Part shown: positions 6,023 through 12,069 of the stretch, piece after piece
Numbering within the stretch: position 1 is the stretch's first letter
Layout of the letters: each line of letters begins with the position of its first letter
Origin: an uncultured Oribacterium sp.
GTDB lineage: Bacteria > Bacillota > Clostridia > Lachnospirales > Lachnospiraceae
Reading direction: 5' to 3'
DNA length: 12,069 nucleotides
Assembly: GCA_900772695.1 (NCBI GenBank)
Contig: CAAGRO010000255.1
Coordinates: 1-12,069 of the forward strand
Notes under the pieces: generated by a model
What the model saw: the letters and a program-made list of their open reading frames with translations, nothing else
Database searches by the model: none
Told to the model about the DNA's origin: nothing
Made by a program: the position numbers and the translations under genes

Positions 6023-7108
6023 ATGAAGAAAAACAGATTATTTGCAAGTATGATGGCCACCTGTATGCTTGCTGCCAGCCTGGTAGGATGTGGTTCATCC
6101 GCAGCTCCGGAAGCAACGACCGCTGCCGGAAATGCAGGTACGGAAGCTGCAGCATCGACAGGTGAGGGTGTAGGCCCATGGAAGTCCGGAGATAATGTAT
6201 ATGTCGATGTTCCTGCGAAGGCGGGCGGCGGAACCGATCTGTATACCCGTTATCTGACACAGGCACTCAGTGAGGTTTGTCCAGGTGTGAACTTTATCGT
6301 TACCAACTATGATACCGGTGAAGTCGGCATGGAGCATGTAAAGAATGCGAAGGCAGACGGTTTAACACTGGGTACCTGTCATGGTGGTGCAATCATTCAG
6401 TATCTTGCCGGATCTTCAGAAGTAAACATCAAGGATGATCTCAAGGTAGTCGGCATCATGAACCAGGGTGGTCCGCAGGCGATCATCGCAAAGCCGGGTG
6501 CACCATACACGAACTTTGCGGAACTTGCAGAGTACATCAAAGCAAATCCAGGGGAGGTCGTTGTAGGATGCTCTTTAGGCGGCACGACACAGGTGCTGTT
6601 TACTTCTATTATTGAAGAGCTGACCGGCGATGCCAATTCGGTAAATTATGTACAGTGTTCTTCCGAGGCAGATAAGCTGACGAACGTTGCAGCAGGATCG
6701 ATCGATATCGCAAACTGCTCCATCCCGAACGCAGTATCCTATGATGCGGATGGAAAGCTGACGGTACTTGGAAGCATCGGACCAAAGGTTGCGACGCTGG
6801 AGAACATGAGCGAGCTGGTAGGTACAGAGCTCGATAAGAAGTTTGCGACCACACAGGAGCAGAATGTAAGTGCGACCTGGGATTCAAATTACTATGTAGT
6901 TGCTCCGAAGGATACGCCGGATGAGGTTTGTGAGGCAATCAATGAGGCAATCCAGAAGGCAACGACCGTTCAGTCCTTCATCGATGGCAACAATAAGATG
7001 GCGACCTATATTGCAGCCGTGAACTATGAAGATACGAAGAAGGCGCTCGAAACCGAGTGGAGCTTCCAGGATGAACTTGTAAGTTCCATGTGCCTGAAGG
7101 TTCGCTGA
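6023..7108 (+). CDS. tctC: Tripartite tricarboxylate transporter substrate-binding lipoprotein
   Basis: This 361-residue extracytoplasmic binding protein belongs to the TctC (Bug) family. It captures the substrate outside the membrane and hands it to TctA/TctB. The N-terminus is a lipoprotein signal, with basic MKKNR, a hydrophobic stretch, and lipobox LVGC with the lipidated Cys at 23, followed by an Ala/Thr/Gly-rich linker to about 50 as in Gram-positive lipoproteins. The mature domain opens with VDVPAKAGGGTD at 61-72, the conserved loop that in this family contacts the carboxylate of the ligand. The VVGCSLGGTTQ and NVAAGSIDIANC segments fit the two lobes. The ribosome site AAGGGAG is nine bases from the ATG. 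The gene leads the operon and is followed by a hairpin that would favour its transcript over tctBA, which fits the need for excess binding protein. TctC proteins bind citrate, tartrate, other mono- or dicarboxylates, or aromatics, so the ligand here is open. Confidence 0.92.
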   Translation: MKKNRLFASMMATCMLAASLVGCGSSAAPEATTAAGNAGTEAAASTGEGVGPWKSGDNVYVDVPAKAGGGTDLYTRYLTQALSEVCPGVNFIVTNYDTGEVGMEHVKNAKADGLTLGTCHGGAIIQYLAGSSEVNIKDDLKVVGIMNQGGPQAIIAKPGAPYTNFAELAEYIKANPGEVVVGCSLGGTTQVLFTSIIEELTGDANSVNYVQCSSEADKLTNVAAGSIDIANCSIPNAVSYDADGKLTVLGSIGPKVATLENMSELVGTELDKKFATTQEQNVSATWDSNYYVVAPKDTPDEVCEAINEAIQKATTVQSFIDGNNKMATYIAAVNYEDTKKALETEWSFQDELVSSMCLKVR

Positions 7109-7138
7109 TCCTACAAAAAGAACGAAACTTAAACAAGT

Positions 7139-7169
7139 CCGGCTGTCCTTACGGACAGCCGGTATTTTT
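7139..7169 (+). terminator. Intercistronic terminator/attenuator between tctC and tctB
   Basis: A perfect 10-bp GC-rich stem, CCGGCTGTCC-TTAC-GGACAGCCGG, is followed directly by TATTTTT. It has every part of an intrinsic terminator but sits inside the operon, 30 bases after the tctC stop and 15 bases before the tctB start. Partial read-through would give more tctC mRNA than tctBA mRNA, and the stem would also protect the tctC 3' end. Confidence 0.8.
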
Positions 7170-7185
7170 GAAAAGGGGTTTTCAA
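7168..7185 (+). promoter_or_regulatory. Hairpin presenting the tctB ribosome binding site in its loop
   Basis: TTGAAAA-GGGG-TTTTCAA is a perfect 7-bp inverted repeat whose four-base loop is the GGGG of the Shine-Dalgarno sequence AAGGGG. Its last base is the A of the tctB ATG. It begins inside the T-tract of the upstream terminator, so the two structures compete for bases 7168-7169. It could tune tctB translation. Confidence 0.4.
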
Positions 7186-7688
7186 TGAAAAAACTGAATC
7201 GTACCTATGTGATGGGAATCGTATTTATCGTATTCGCTGCGTGGGTCGCATTTCAAACGACCTTGATTCCTGAAAAACTGGTTTCCAACGAGCCGGGACC
7301 GAAGCTCTTTCCTTTTATTTCTGCGATCGGCATGGTCATCATGGCGATTCTATCGATGATTTTCGATGGCAAAAAAGAAAAAGAAGAGAATGAGCATGGC
7401 GCAGCTCCGTATCTTGATAAAGATGGATGGAAGCGTCTCGGACTGATCATACTGGAGTGCATTCTTTTCTGTGCAGCGATGAATTTTATCGGCTTCTGGA
7501 TTACGTCGATGATCGGCATGATGATGTTCATCATGACACTGAAGGTAGATAAGAAGATCAACATTTTATTTGCTGTCGTATTAAGTGTCGCATTGGGCAG
7601 TCTCTGCTATTTCGGATTTACGAAGGGCTTCAATATTCCACTGCCGAAGGGCGTGATTTTTGAAGCACTCGGCATTCGGATGCCTTAA
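7185..7688 (+). CDS. tctB: Tripartite tricarboxylate transporter small membrane subunit
   Basis: This 167-residue protein matches TctB in size and layout: the small subunit with four membrane helices that pairs with TctA. Hydrophobic helices lie at about 9-27 (VMGIVFIVFAAWVAF), 42-60, 85-103 and 105-150, the last covering two spans (ITSMIGMMMFIMTL and ILFAVVLSVALGSLCYFGF). The PGPKLFPFISAIG segment at 37-49 is the 'G-P-x-x-F-P' motif that follows the first helix in this family. A charged cytoplasmic loop, GKKEKEENEHG, lies at about 62-72. It sits between tctC and tctA with a 19-base gap to tctA. Its ribosome site AAGGGG lies in the loop of a small hairpin after the intercistronic terminator, so it is probably made at a lower level than TctC. 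Confidence 0.9.
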   Translation: MKKLNRTYVMGIVFIVFAAWVAFQTTLIPEKLVSNEPGPKLFPFISAIGMVIMAILSMIFDGKKEKEENEHGAAPYLDKDGWKRLGLIILECILFCAAMNFIGFWITSMIGMMMFIMTLKVDKKINILFAVVLSVALGSLCYFGFTKGFNIPLPKGVIFEALGIRMP

Positions 7689-7707
7689 CTGGAAGGAGAA
7701 ATAAAAA

Positions 7708-9198
7708 ATGGCAAGTTATCTTTCTGCACTTGGCGTATTATTCCAGCCGGTGAACTTCATCATGATGTATATCTGCTCCCTGGTCGGCTGTGTCCTGGGT
7801 GCGATTCCTGGCCTGTCCGGAGGTCTCGGCATCACGCTGATTCTTCCGATGACATTCGCTTTAAATACCAATCTCAGCTTCGCAATGCTGCTGGGCATGT
7901 ACGTTGGTGGTGTATCCGGTTCCTTTATTGCAGCGGTGCTCGTTGGTATTCCTGGATCGGCTGCATCGATCGGAACCTGCTATGATGGATATCCGATGAC
8001 ACAGAAGGGACAGGCAGCGCGTGCACTGTCGATCGGTATCACCGGCTCCTTTATCGGTACGCTGGTTTCTATCCTCGTTGCAACCTTCTGCTCGACCTTT
8101 ATCGCGGATATCGCACTGAAGCTCGGACCATGGGAGTATTTCAGCCTCTGTCTGATGGCGATCACGATGGTCGTTGGATTAAGTAACGGTTCCGTTTTTA
8201 AGGGCCTTCTGGCAGCCTTCTTCGGACTGTGGCTTTCCACTGTCGGTTCGGATATGGTCACGAACCAGCTTCGTTTCACTTTCCATAATACGAACCTCTA
8301 TGGCGGCATCAATGTCGTATGCCTCCTAATGGGTACGTTTGCCCTGCAGCAGGTTGCTTCGAGCTATGCGAAGAATAATCTGACGATGCCAGAGGTAGAT
8401 GCCGGATCACTGAAAGGATTCGGCTTCAGCTTCAAAGACTTTAAGGATAATCTGAAGGTGATCCTCACATCGCTCTTCATTGGCCTCTGGATCGGTTTCC
8501 TTCCGGGCATGGGATCCGGAATTTCCAACCTGATTGCGTATGGTCAGGCGAAGAAGATGAGCAAGCATCCGGAGAAGTTTGGAACCGGTATCGATGAAGG
8601 TATCTGGGCAACCGAGGTTGCGAACAATGCCGGCGTCGGTGGTGCCATCATTCCGATGATCGCACTGGGTATCCCGGGCGATGCAACGACCGTTCTCCTG
8701 ATGTCTGCTATGACGATTCATGGATTACAGGCTGGACCGATGTTCATTAAGAACAATCCGTTACTGGCAAATCTCATTTTTGCAACTGTACTGATTTCTG
8801 CAATTCTGATTTTCGTCACAGAGCTGTTGACGAAACGCTGGTTCCCGATGCTTTTAAAGGCACCATATCACTATCTTTACAGTGCGATTCTTATGATCTG
8901 CTTCCTTGGTGCATACTCTGCATCGACGTCGATGTTCAGTGTTTATCTGGTACTGGTATTTGGTGCGATCGGTATCCTGATGGAGTTCTTTAAGATGCCG
9001 AGTACGCCGCTCATGCTTGCATTTATTCTGGGAAGTAAAATCGAGAGCTATTTCCGTATGGGATGCTCCTATGCGAAGGGGGATATGACCTCTTTCCTGA
9101 CACGTCCGATTTCTCTCATCTTTATCCTGATTGCTGTTTACAGCGTGATCGGTCCGGTGATTTCAAAGATGCTTAAGAAAAAGAAGGCGGCCGCCTGA
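7708..9198 (+). CDS. tctA: Tripartite tricarboxylate transporter large membrane subunit
   Basis: This 496-residue TctA-family permease is the large subunit, expected to form the translocation path and to couple uptake to an ion gradient. It has about 11-12 membrane segments. Family hallmarks are clear. GAIPGLSGGLGITLILP is at 31-47. GIPGSAASIGTCYDGYPM is at 80-97, followed by QKGQAARAL. LPGMGSGISNLIAYGQAKK is at 265-283, and GIPGDATTVLLMSAMTIHGL at 321-340, followed by AGPMF. The second pair repeats the first (PGLSGGLG/PGMGSGIS and GIPGSA/GIPGDA), the internal duplication of the family. The C-terminus is a Lys-rich cytoplasmic tail. GAAGGAG-type ribosome site (GGAAGGAG) lies a few bases before the ATG. 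It is the last gene of the operon; a strong hairpin follows ten bases after the stop. Confidence 0.95.
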   Translation: MASYLSALGVLFQPVNFIMMYICSLVGCVLGAIPGLSGGLGITLILPMTFALNTNLSFAMLLGMYVGGVSGSFIAAVLVGIPGSAASIGTCYDGYPMTQKGQAARALSIGITGSFIGTLVSILVATFCSTFIADIALKLGPWEYFSLCLMAITMVVGLSNGSVFKGLLAAFFGLWLSTVGSDMVTNQLRFTFHNTNLYGGINVVCLLMGTFALQQVASSYAKNNLTMPEVDAGSLKGFGFSFKDFKDNLKVILTSLFIGLWIGFLPGMGSGISNLIAYGQAKKMSKHPEKFGTGIDEGIWATEVANNAGVGGAIIPMIALGIPGDATTVLLMSAMTIHGLQAGPMFIKNNPLLANLIFATVLISAILIFVTELLTKRWFPMLLKAPYHYLYSAILMICFLGAYSASTSMFSVYLVLVFGAIGILMEFFKMPSTPLMLAFILGSKIESYFRMGCSYAKGDMTSFLTRPISLIFILIAVYSVIGPVISKMLKKKKAAA

Positions 9199-9207
9199 AA
9201 ATTCATG

Positions 9208-9241
9208 AAAGCCGAAGCTTGCGAGGCTTCGGCTTTTCTGC
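9208..9241 (+). terminator. Intrinsic terminator of the tctCBA operon
   Basis: The 11-bp perfect stem AAAGCCGAAGC / GCTTCGGCTTT with a seven-base loop (TTGCGAG) is followed by TTCTGCTCTCATTTT. It begins nine bases after the tctA stop. The T-tract is short, so some read-through into the esterase genes is possible. No convincing separate promoter is visible in the 54 bases before the first esterase gene. Confidence 0.75.
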
Positions 9242-9295
9242 TCTCATTTTAGAAGTTTTCATAAGAAAGATACATATCGAAGGAGGAATCAGACG

Positions 9296-10189
9296 ATGCT
9301 GACACAGGAAGAAAAAGAAAAGATGATTGTTGCGCTTCGTGGTACCAGCGTAGCAAAGGAAAATATCACAGAAGAATACAAAAAAAACCTGGATCTCGCG
9401 GAACGTGAAGAGGTCAGAGTGACCACATCCGAAGGTCCGGTTCCGTGCTATATTTTTACGGCAAAGAATCGCACCCGGAACTGTCCGGTCCATATCAATG
9501 TCCATGGTGGTGGATTCGTACGCCCACATGTTTTACGGGATGAGATCTACTCTGCAAAGGTAGCCGATGCGATTCAGGGCATCGTGGTGGATGTGGACTA
9601 TAGTCTGGCACCGGAGCATCCATATCCGAAAGCTTTTAACGAAACATATGAAGTATGCAGATGGGTGTTTTCCATGCTGCAGCACTGGGATGCCGACGTG
9701 AAACGCGTATCCATGGGCGGACATAGTGCAGGTGCAAACCTGACGGCCGTCGTATGCTTAAAGGCAAATCAGACAAAGGAATTTCAGTTCTGTCTTCAGG
9801 TGCTGGATTATGGTGCGTTTGATATGGTGACGGATCCGGCAGATAAACCGGAAGCAGAAAGCAATCTGATTCCGGTCGAGCGAGGCAGAATGTTCAGCCT
9901 GGCCTATACAGATGGAGAATTAGAAAATTTAAAGGATCCTTACTGCAGCCCGCTGCTTGCACCGGCTGAGATGCTGCAGGGACTTCCGGAAGCGCTCATA
10001 ACCAGTTGCGGTCATGATAATTTCCGATTCGAGGATGCCGAGTACGCGAAGCGCCTCGTGCTGGCGGGTGTAAAGGTGACACAGAAGTGTTTCCTCGATT
10101 CGTATCATGGGTTTATCGTGCATTGCACAGATGAATGGGAAGCTGGTCAGCAGCTGGTTATCGATACGATTCAACGAGCATCACTGTAA
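9296..10189 (+). CDS. Alpha/beta hydrolase, hormone-sensitive-lipase type esterase
   Basis: This 297-residue cytoplasmic carboxylesterase has the HSL (family IV) layout. The oxyanion-hole motif HGGGF is at 70-74 and the DYSLAPEHPYP segment at 101-111 is a family hallmark. The nucleophile elbow GHSAG at 142-146 gives catalytic Ser144. The acid is probably Asp241 (CGHDNFRFED) and the base His271 (SYHGF). All three triad members are present, so it should be active. No signal peptide is seen; residues 1-30 form a charged helix, as in the cap of this family. The ribosome site AAGGAGGA is strong. It follows the tctA terminator and is 14 bases from the next hydrolase gene. HSL-type enzymes usually cleave short acyl esters such as acetyl groups; the natural substrate here, perhaps an acylated acid brought in by TctCBA, is inferred only. 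Confidence 0.9.
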   Translation: MLTQEEKEKMIVALRGTSVAKENITEEYKKNLDLAEREEVRVTTSEGPVPCYIFTAKNRTRNCPVHINVHGGGFVRPHVLRDEIYSAKVADAIQGIVVDVDYSLAPEHPYPKAFNETYEVCRWVFSMLQHWDADVKRVSMGGHSAGANLTAVVCLKANQTKEFQFCLQVLDYGAFDMVTDPADKPEAESNLIPVERGRMFSLAYTDGELENLKDPYCSPLLAPAEMLQGLPEALITSCGHDNFRFEDAEYAKRLVLAGVKVTQKCFLDSYHGFIVHCTDEWEAGQQLVIDTIQRASL

Positions 10190-10203
10190 ATGAAAGGAAG
10201 CAT

Positions 10204-11127
10204 ATGAAAAAAGTGATCAATCCTGGCAGAGCCAGAAAAAGTATTAATTTTATCGATAATATCGTATATTCGAGACAGAAGAATCTGAACGGGCAGGAGA
10301 TGGAGCTGAAGATGTCCATCATGCTGCAGAACGGGAACAGCGAGATGCGTCTGGCATCCGGTCACGATGATGAAGCGGATGATAAAACACCGAAGCCGGC
10401 AATCCTGTGGGTTCCGGGTGGCGGATATCGTGGCTGTGACAAGAATCTTATGGTAGCCGAGATGGCCTTTCTCGCAGATGCAGGATATGTAGTTGCATCC
10501 ATGTACTATCGAAGCAGTGCCGAGGAACATATGCCTTCACAGATCATCGATGTGAAGACGGCGATTCGATTCCTCCGTGCACATGCAGATGAATATGAAA
10601 TTGATCCGGAGCATATCGGTATCATCGGACGCTCCGCGGGTGGACAGCTGTCGGCACTTGCAGCGATGAATTCAGATAGCTATGAAAGTGAAGAGTGGAG
10701 TGCGTATTCTTCTCATGTGCAGGCCTGCTGTGACATGTTTGGACCGGTGGATTTTGTAAAGCTGATTGAGGATGATGCACTGGAAATGCGTACGAATCCG
10801 AACTGTCGCTGGAAAAAGCCGGAAGATACACATGCGGGTGCACTTTTCGGTGGGGATATGTCGACACTGAAGGAGCGTGCGAAGCCATACTGTCCACCAT
10901 ACATTTTAACGAAGGAGATGTGCCCGATTCTCATCCTGCATGGCGACTGTGATAAGCTGGTGTCCTGTGATATCAGCGAAGCATTTTATGATGACATCGT
11001 AAAGGCGGGGATGGAAGATCGTGCAGACCTTTATATCCTTCATGGTGCAGGCCATGGGACGAAGGAGTTTTTCCAGCAGGAGACGAAGGAAATCATCCGT
11101 GCATTCTTCGATAAGAATCTTAAGTGA
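10204..11127 (+). CDS. Alpha/beta hydrolase, BD-FAE/acetyl-esterase-like
   Basis: This second, different serine esterase has 307 residues. The oxyanion motif is VPGGGYRG at 70-77, not HGGGF. The nucleophile elbow GRSAGG is at 142-147 with Ser144; HGDCDKLV at 246-253 supplies the acid (Asp250 the better candidate); GAGHG at 281-285 supplies His284. This set resembles bacterial BD-FAE-like feruloyl esterases and acetyl-xylan/sialate-type esterases. There is no signal peptide, so it works in the cytoplasm. I choose ATG 10204, which has AAAGGAAG directly upstream and starts MKKVINPG. The frame is open back to an ATG at 10135, but that start lies inside the previous gene and lacks a ribosome site. 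It is co-transcribed with the esterase 14 bases upstream and probably with the UxuA-like gene 29 bases downstream. Substrate unknown. Confidence 0.9.
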   Translation: MKKVINPGRARKSINFIDNIVYSRQKNLNGQEMELKMSIMLQNGNSEMRLASGHDDEADDKTPKPAILWVPGGGYRGCDKNLMVAEMAFLADAGYVVASMYYRSSAEEHMPSQIIDVKTAIRFLRAHADEYEIDPEHIGIIGRSAGGQLSALAAMNSDSYESEEWSAYSSHVQACCDMFGPVDFVKLIEDDALEMRTNPNCRWKKPEDTHAGALFGGDMSTLKERAKPYCPPYILTKEMCPILILHGDCDKLVSCDISEAFYDDIVKAGMEDRADLYILHGAGHGTKEFFQQETKEIIRAFFDKNLK

Positions 11128-11156
11128 CGAGGTATCGGACGAACAGAGGTACATCT

Positions 11157-12069
11157 ATGATCAAAATTGAAAGCAACTGTTCGAGTAAGATGACAGAGGA
11201 GGAGATGCGCTACCAGCAGGGGCAGGGCATCCACTATCTCGCCGTCAACTTTATCGGCGATGACGCAACTTACGACGGGATCCTGCGCTTCCAGGAGCGT
11301 GCGGCGAAATATGATCTTCAGATTTCCAATGCAGGCTGCCCGCAGCTGCAGAAGTGTCCGTCCATCCATCTCGGCCGCGAAGATCGTGACGAGTGGATCG
11401 CGAAGTATAACGAGTTCACGAGAGCACTTGGTAAGGCCGGCGTTCCGATCAACTACATCGCCTGGCAGCCGAATGGTATCTTCCGTACCCGAATCGGTGC
11501 CGGCAAGTATAACCACGGTCAGAATTCCTTTATCTGTGATCTGGATGAAATAAAGTCCCGTCCGATTTCAAATGACCGCGTATATGGAGAGCAGGAAATC
11601 TGGGATAACTTCAAATATTTCCTGGATAAGGCACTTCCAGTATGTGAAGAAGCAAATGTGAAGCTGGCGCTTCATCCGAACGATCCGCCGATTCCGGAGG
11701 CCGGTGGTGTAGCCTGTCTCATATGGAATTCGGATTGCTATCGTCGTGCTTTTGAACTCGCAGGTAACAGTCCATACCTCACGATGAAGATGTGCGTCGG
11801 CTGCTGGCTGGAGTCGGACAGCTTCGGTGATCTCTACCAGGACATCGAAGAGTTCGTGAAGGCGGATAAGCTCCCGATCATTCACTTCCGTAATGTCAGC
11901 GGACAGCTCCCGTACTTCGAGGAGACCCTCCTCGAGGACGGCTATGCGGATATGTACCAGATCATGAAGGTCATCGTACGTAGTGGCTTCGACGGATATC
12001 TCAACATTGACCATCCGTTCTTTAACGAGGATGGGAAGGGATTTTCCGAGCGCTCCGCTGCGTATTACA
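11157..12069 (+). CDS. Mannonate dehydratase (UxuA) family protein, divergent, 3' end missing
   Basis: The frame is open from ATG 11157 to the window edge, 304 codons, and no stop is reached. It looks like a divergent UxuA-type TIM-barrel enzyme; true UxuA removes water from D-mannonate to give 2-keto-3-deoxygluconate. Seen motifs are LALHPNDPPIP at 170-180 (UxuA has HPDDPP), MCVGCW at 212-217, HFRNVSG at 243-249 and YLNIDHP at 281-287. From the known UxuA metal site (His, Cys, His, Asp) I infer Mn2+ ligands H173, C213, H243 and D285, all kept. It departs from classic UxuA at the N-terminus (no RWYG start) and in the segment after HPNDPP (EAGGVACLIWNS), so the substrate may be another sugar acid, or the reaction an isomerisation. 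An AGAGGT ribosome site lies a few bases before the ATG. It is in line with the two esterases, suggesting it handles the deacylated product. Confidence 0.78.
   Translation, partial: MIKIESNCSSKMTEEEMRYQQGQGIHYLAVNFIGDDATYDGILRFQERAAKYDLQISNAGCPQLQKCPSIHLGREDRDEWIAKYNEFTRALGKAGVPINYIAWQPNGIFRTRIGAGKYNHGQNSFICDLDEIKSRPISNDRVYGEQEIWDNFKYFLDKALPVCEEANVKLALHPNDPPIPEAGGVACLIWNSDCYRRAFELAGNSPYLTMKMCVGCWLESDSFGDLYQDIEEFVKADKLPIIHFRNVSGQLPYFEETLLEDGYADMYQIMKVIVRSGFDGYLNIDHPFFNEDGKGFSERSAAYY

Noticed and set aside
9242..9295. A possible promoter for the esterase operon (TTTAGA ... GATACA)
   Set aside because: Both hexamers match poorly and spacing is off. Transcription may come from read-through of the tctA terminator, so I did not call it.
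10135..10203. Upstream ATG giving the second esterase 23 extra residues
   Set aside because: It lies inside the preceding esterase gene, has no Shine-Dalgarno sequence and adds residues unlike a domain start. ATG 10204 has AAAGGAAG immediately upstream.
1..12069. CRISPR arrays, tRNA/rRNA genes, insertion sequences or phage genes
   Set aside because: I saw no regularly spaced repeats, no transposase or integrase motifs, no terminal inverted repeats and no cloverleaf-like RNA. The region reads as ordinary metabolic chromosome.

Overview
The window looks like a chromosomal segment from a Gram-positive anaerobe of the Clostridia, most likely Lachnospiraceae-like. This is inferred from three things: strong AGGAG/AAAGG-type ribosome binding sites, a lipoprotein binding protein with a short Ala/Thr/Gly-rich linker after the lipobox, and the mix of families present. 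No rRNA, tRNA, CRISPR array, insertion sequence or phage gene is visible.

Layout. (1) 1-375, minus: 5' part of a DUF819-family membrane protein with its own promoter. (2) 626-2763, minus: a two-gene operon of a B3-like metallo-beta-lactamase-fold hydrolase followed by an SLC13-type anion permease, closed by a hairpin at 551-582. (3) 2993-5795: three LysR-type regulators. The first is on plus; the other two form a translationally coupled pair on minus and meet the first tail to tail with a 16-nt overlap. (4) 6023-9198, plus: a complete tripartite tricarboxylate transporter (tctC-tctB-tctA), with a hairpin terminator or attenuator between tctC and tctB and a terminator after tctA. (5) 9296-12069, plus: two different cytoplasmic alpha/beta hydrolases and a divergent mannonate-dehydratase (UxuA) family protein cut by the window end.

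Inference on how they work together: this is an organic-acid or sugar-acid uptake and catabolism locus. There are three unrelated kinds of permease (DUF819, SLC13, TTT), three hydrolases without signal peptides, one UxuA-like dehydratase/isomerase and three LysR regulators. The TTT system would import a carboxylated, possibly esterified, substrate. The cytoplasmic esterases would remove acyl groups and the UxuA-like enzyme would act on the released sugar acid. The substrate cannot be read from the sequence.

The best-supported non-coding finding is the lysR/tctC divergent region. There, two sigma-A-type promoters share one -35 segment (TTGTCAA), and a perfect 19-bp dyad of LysR-box type overlaps the regulator's -10. 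A second perfect LysR-type box lies just upstream of the plus-strand LysR gene.
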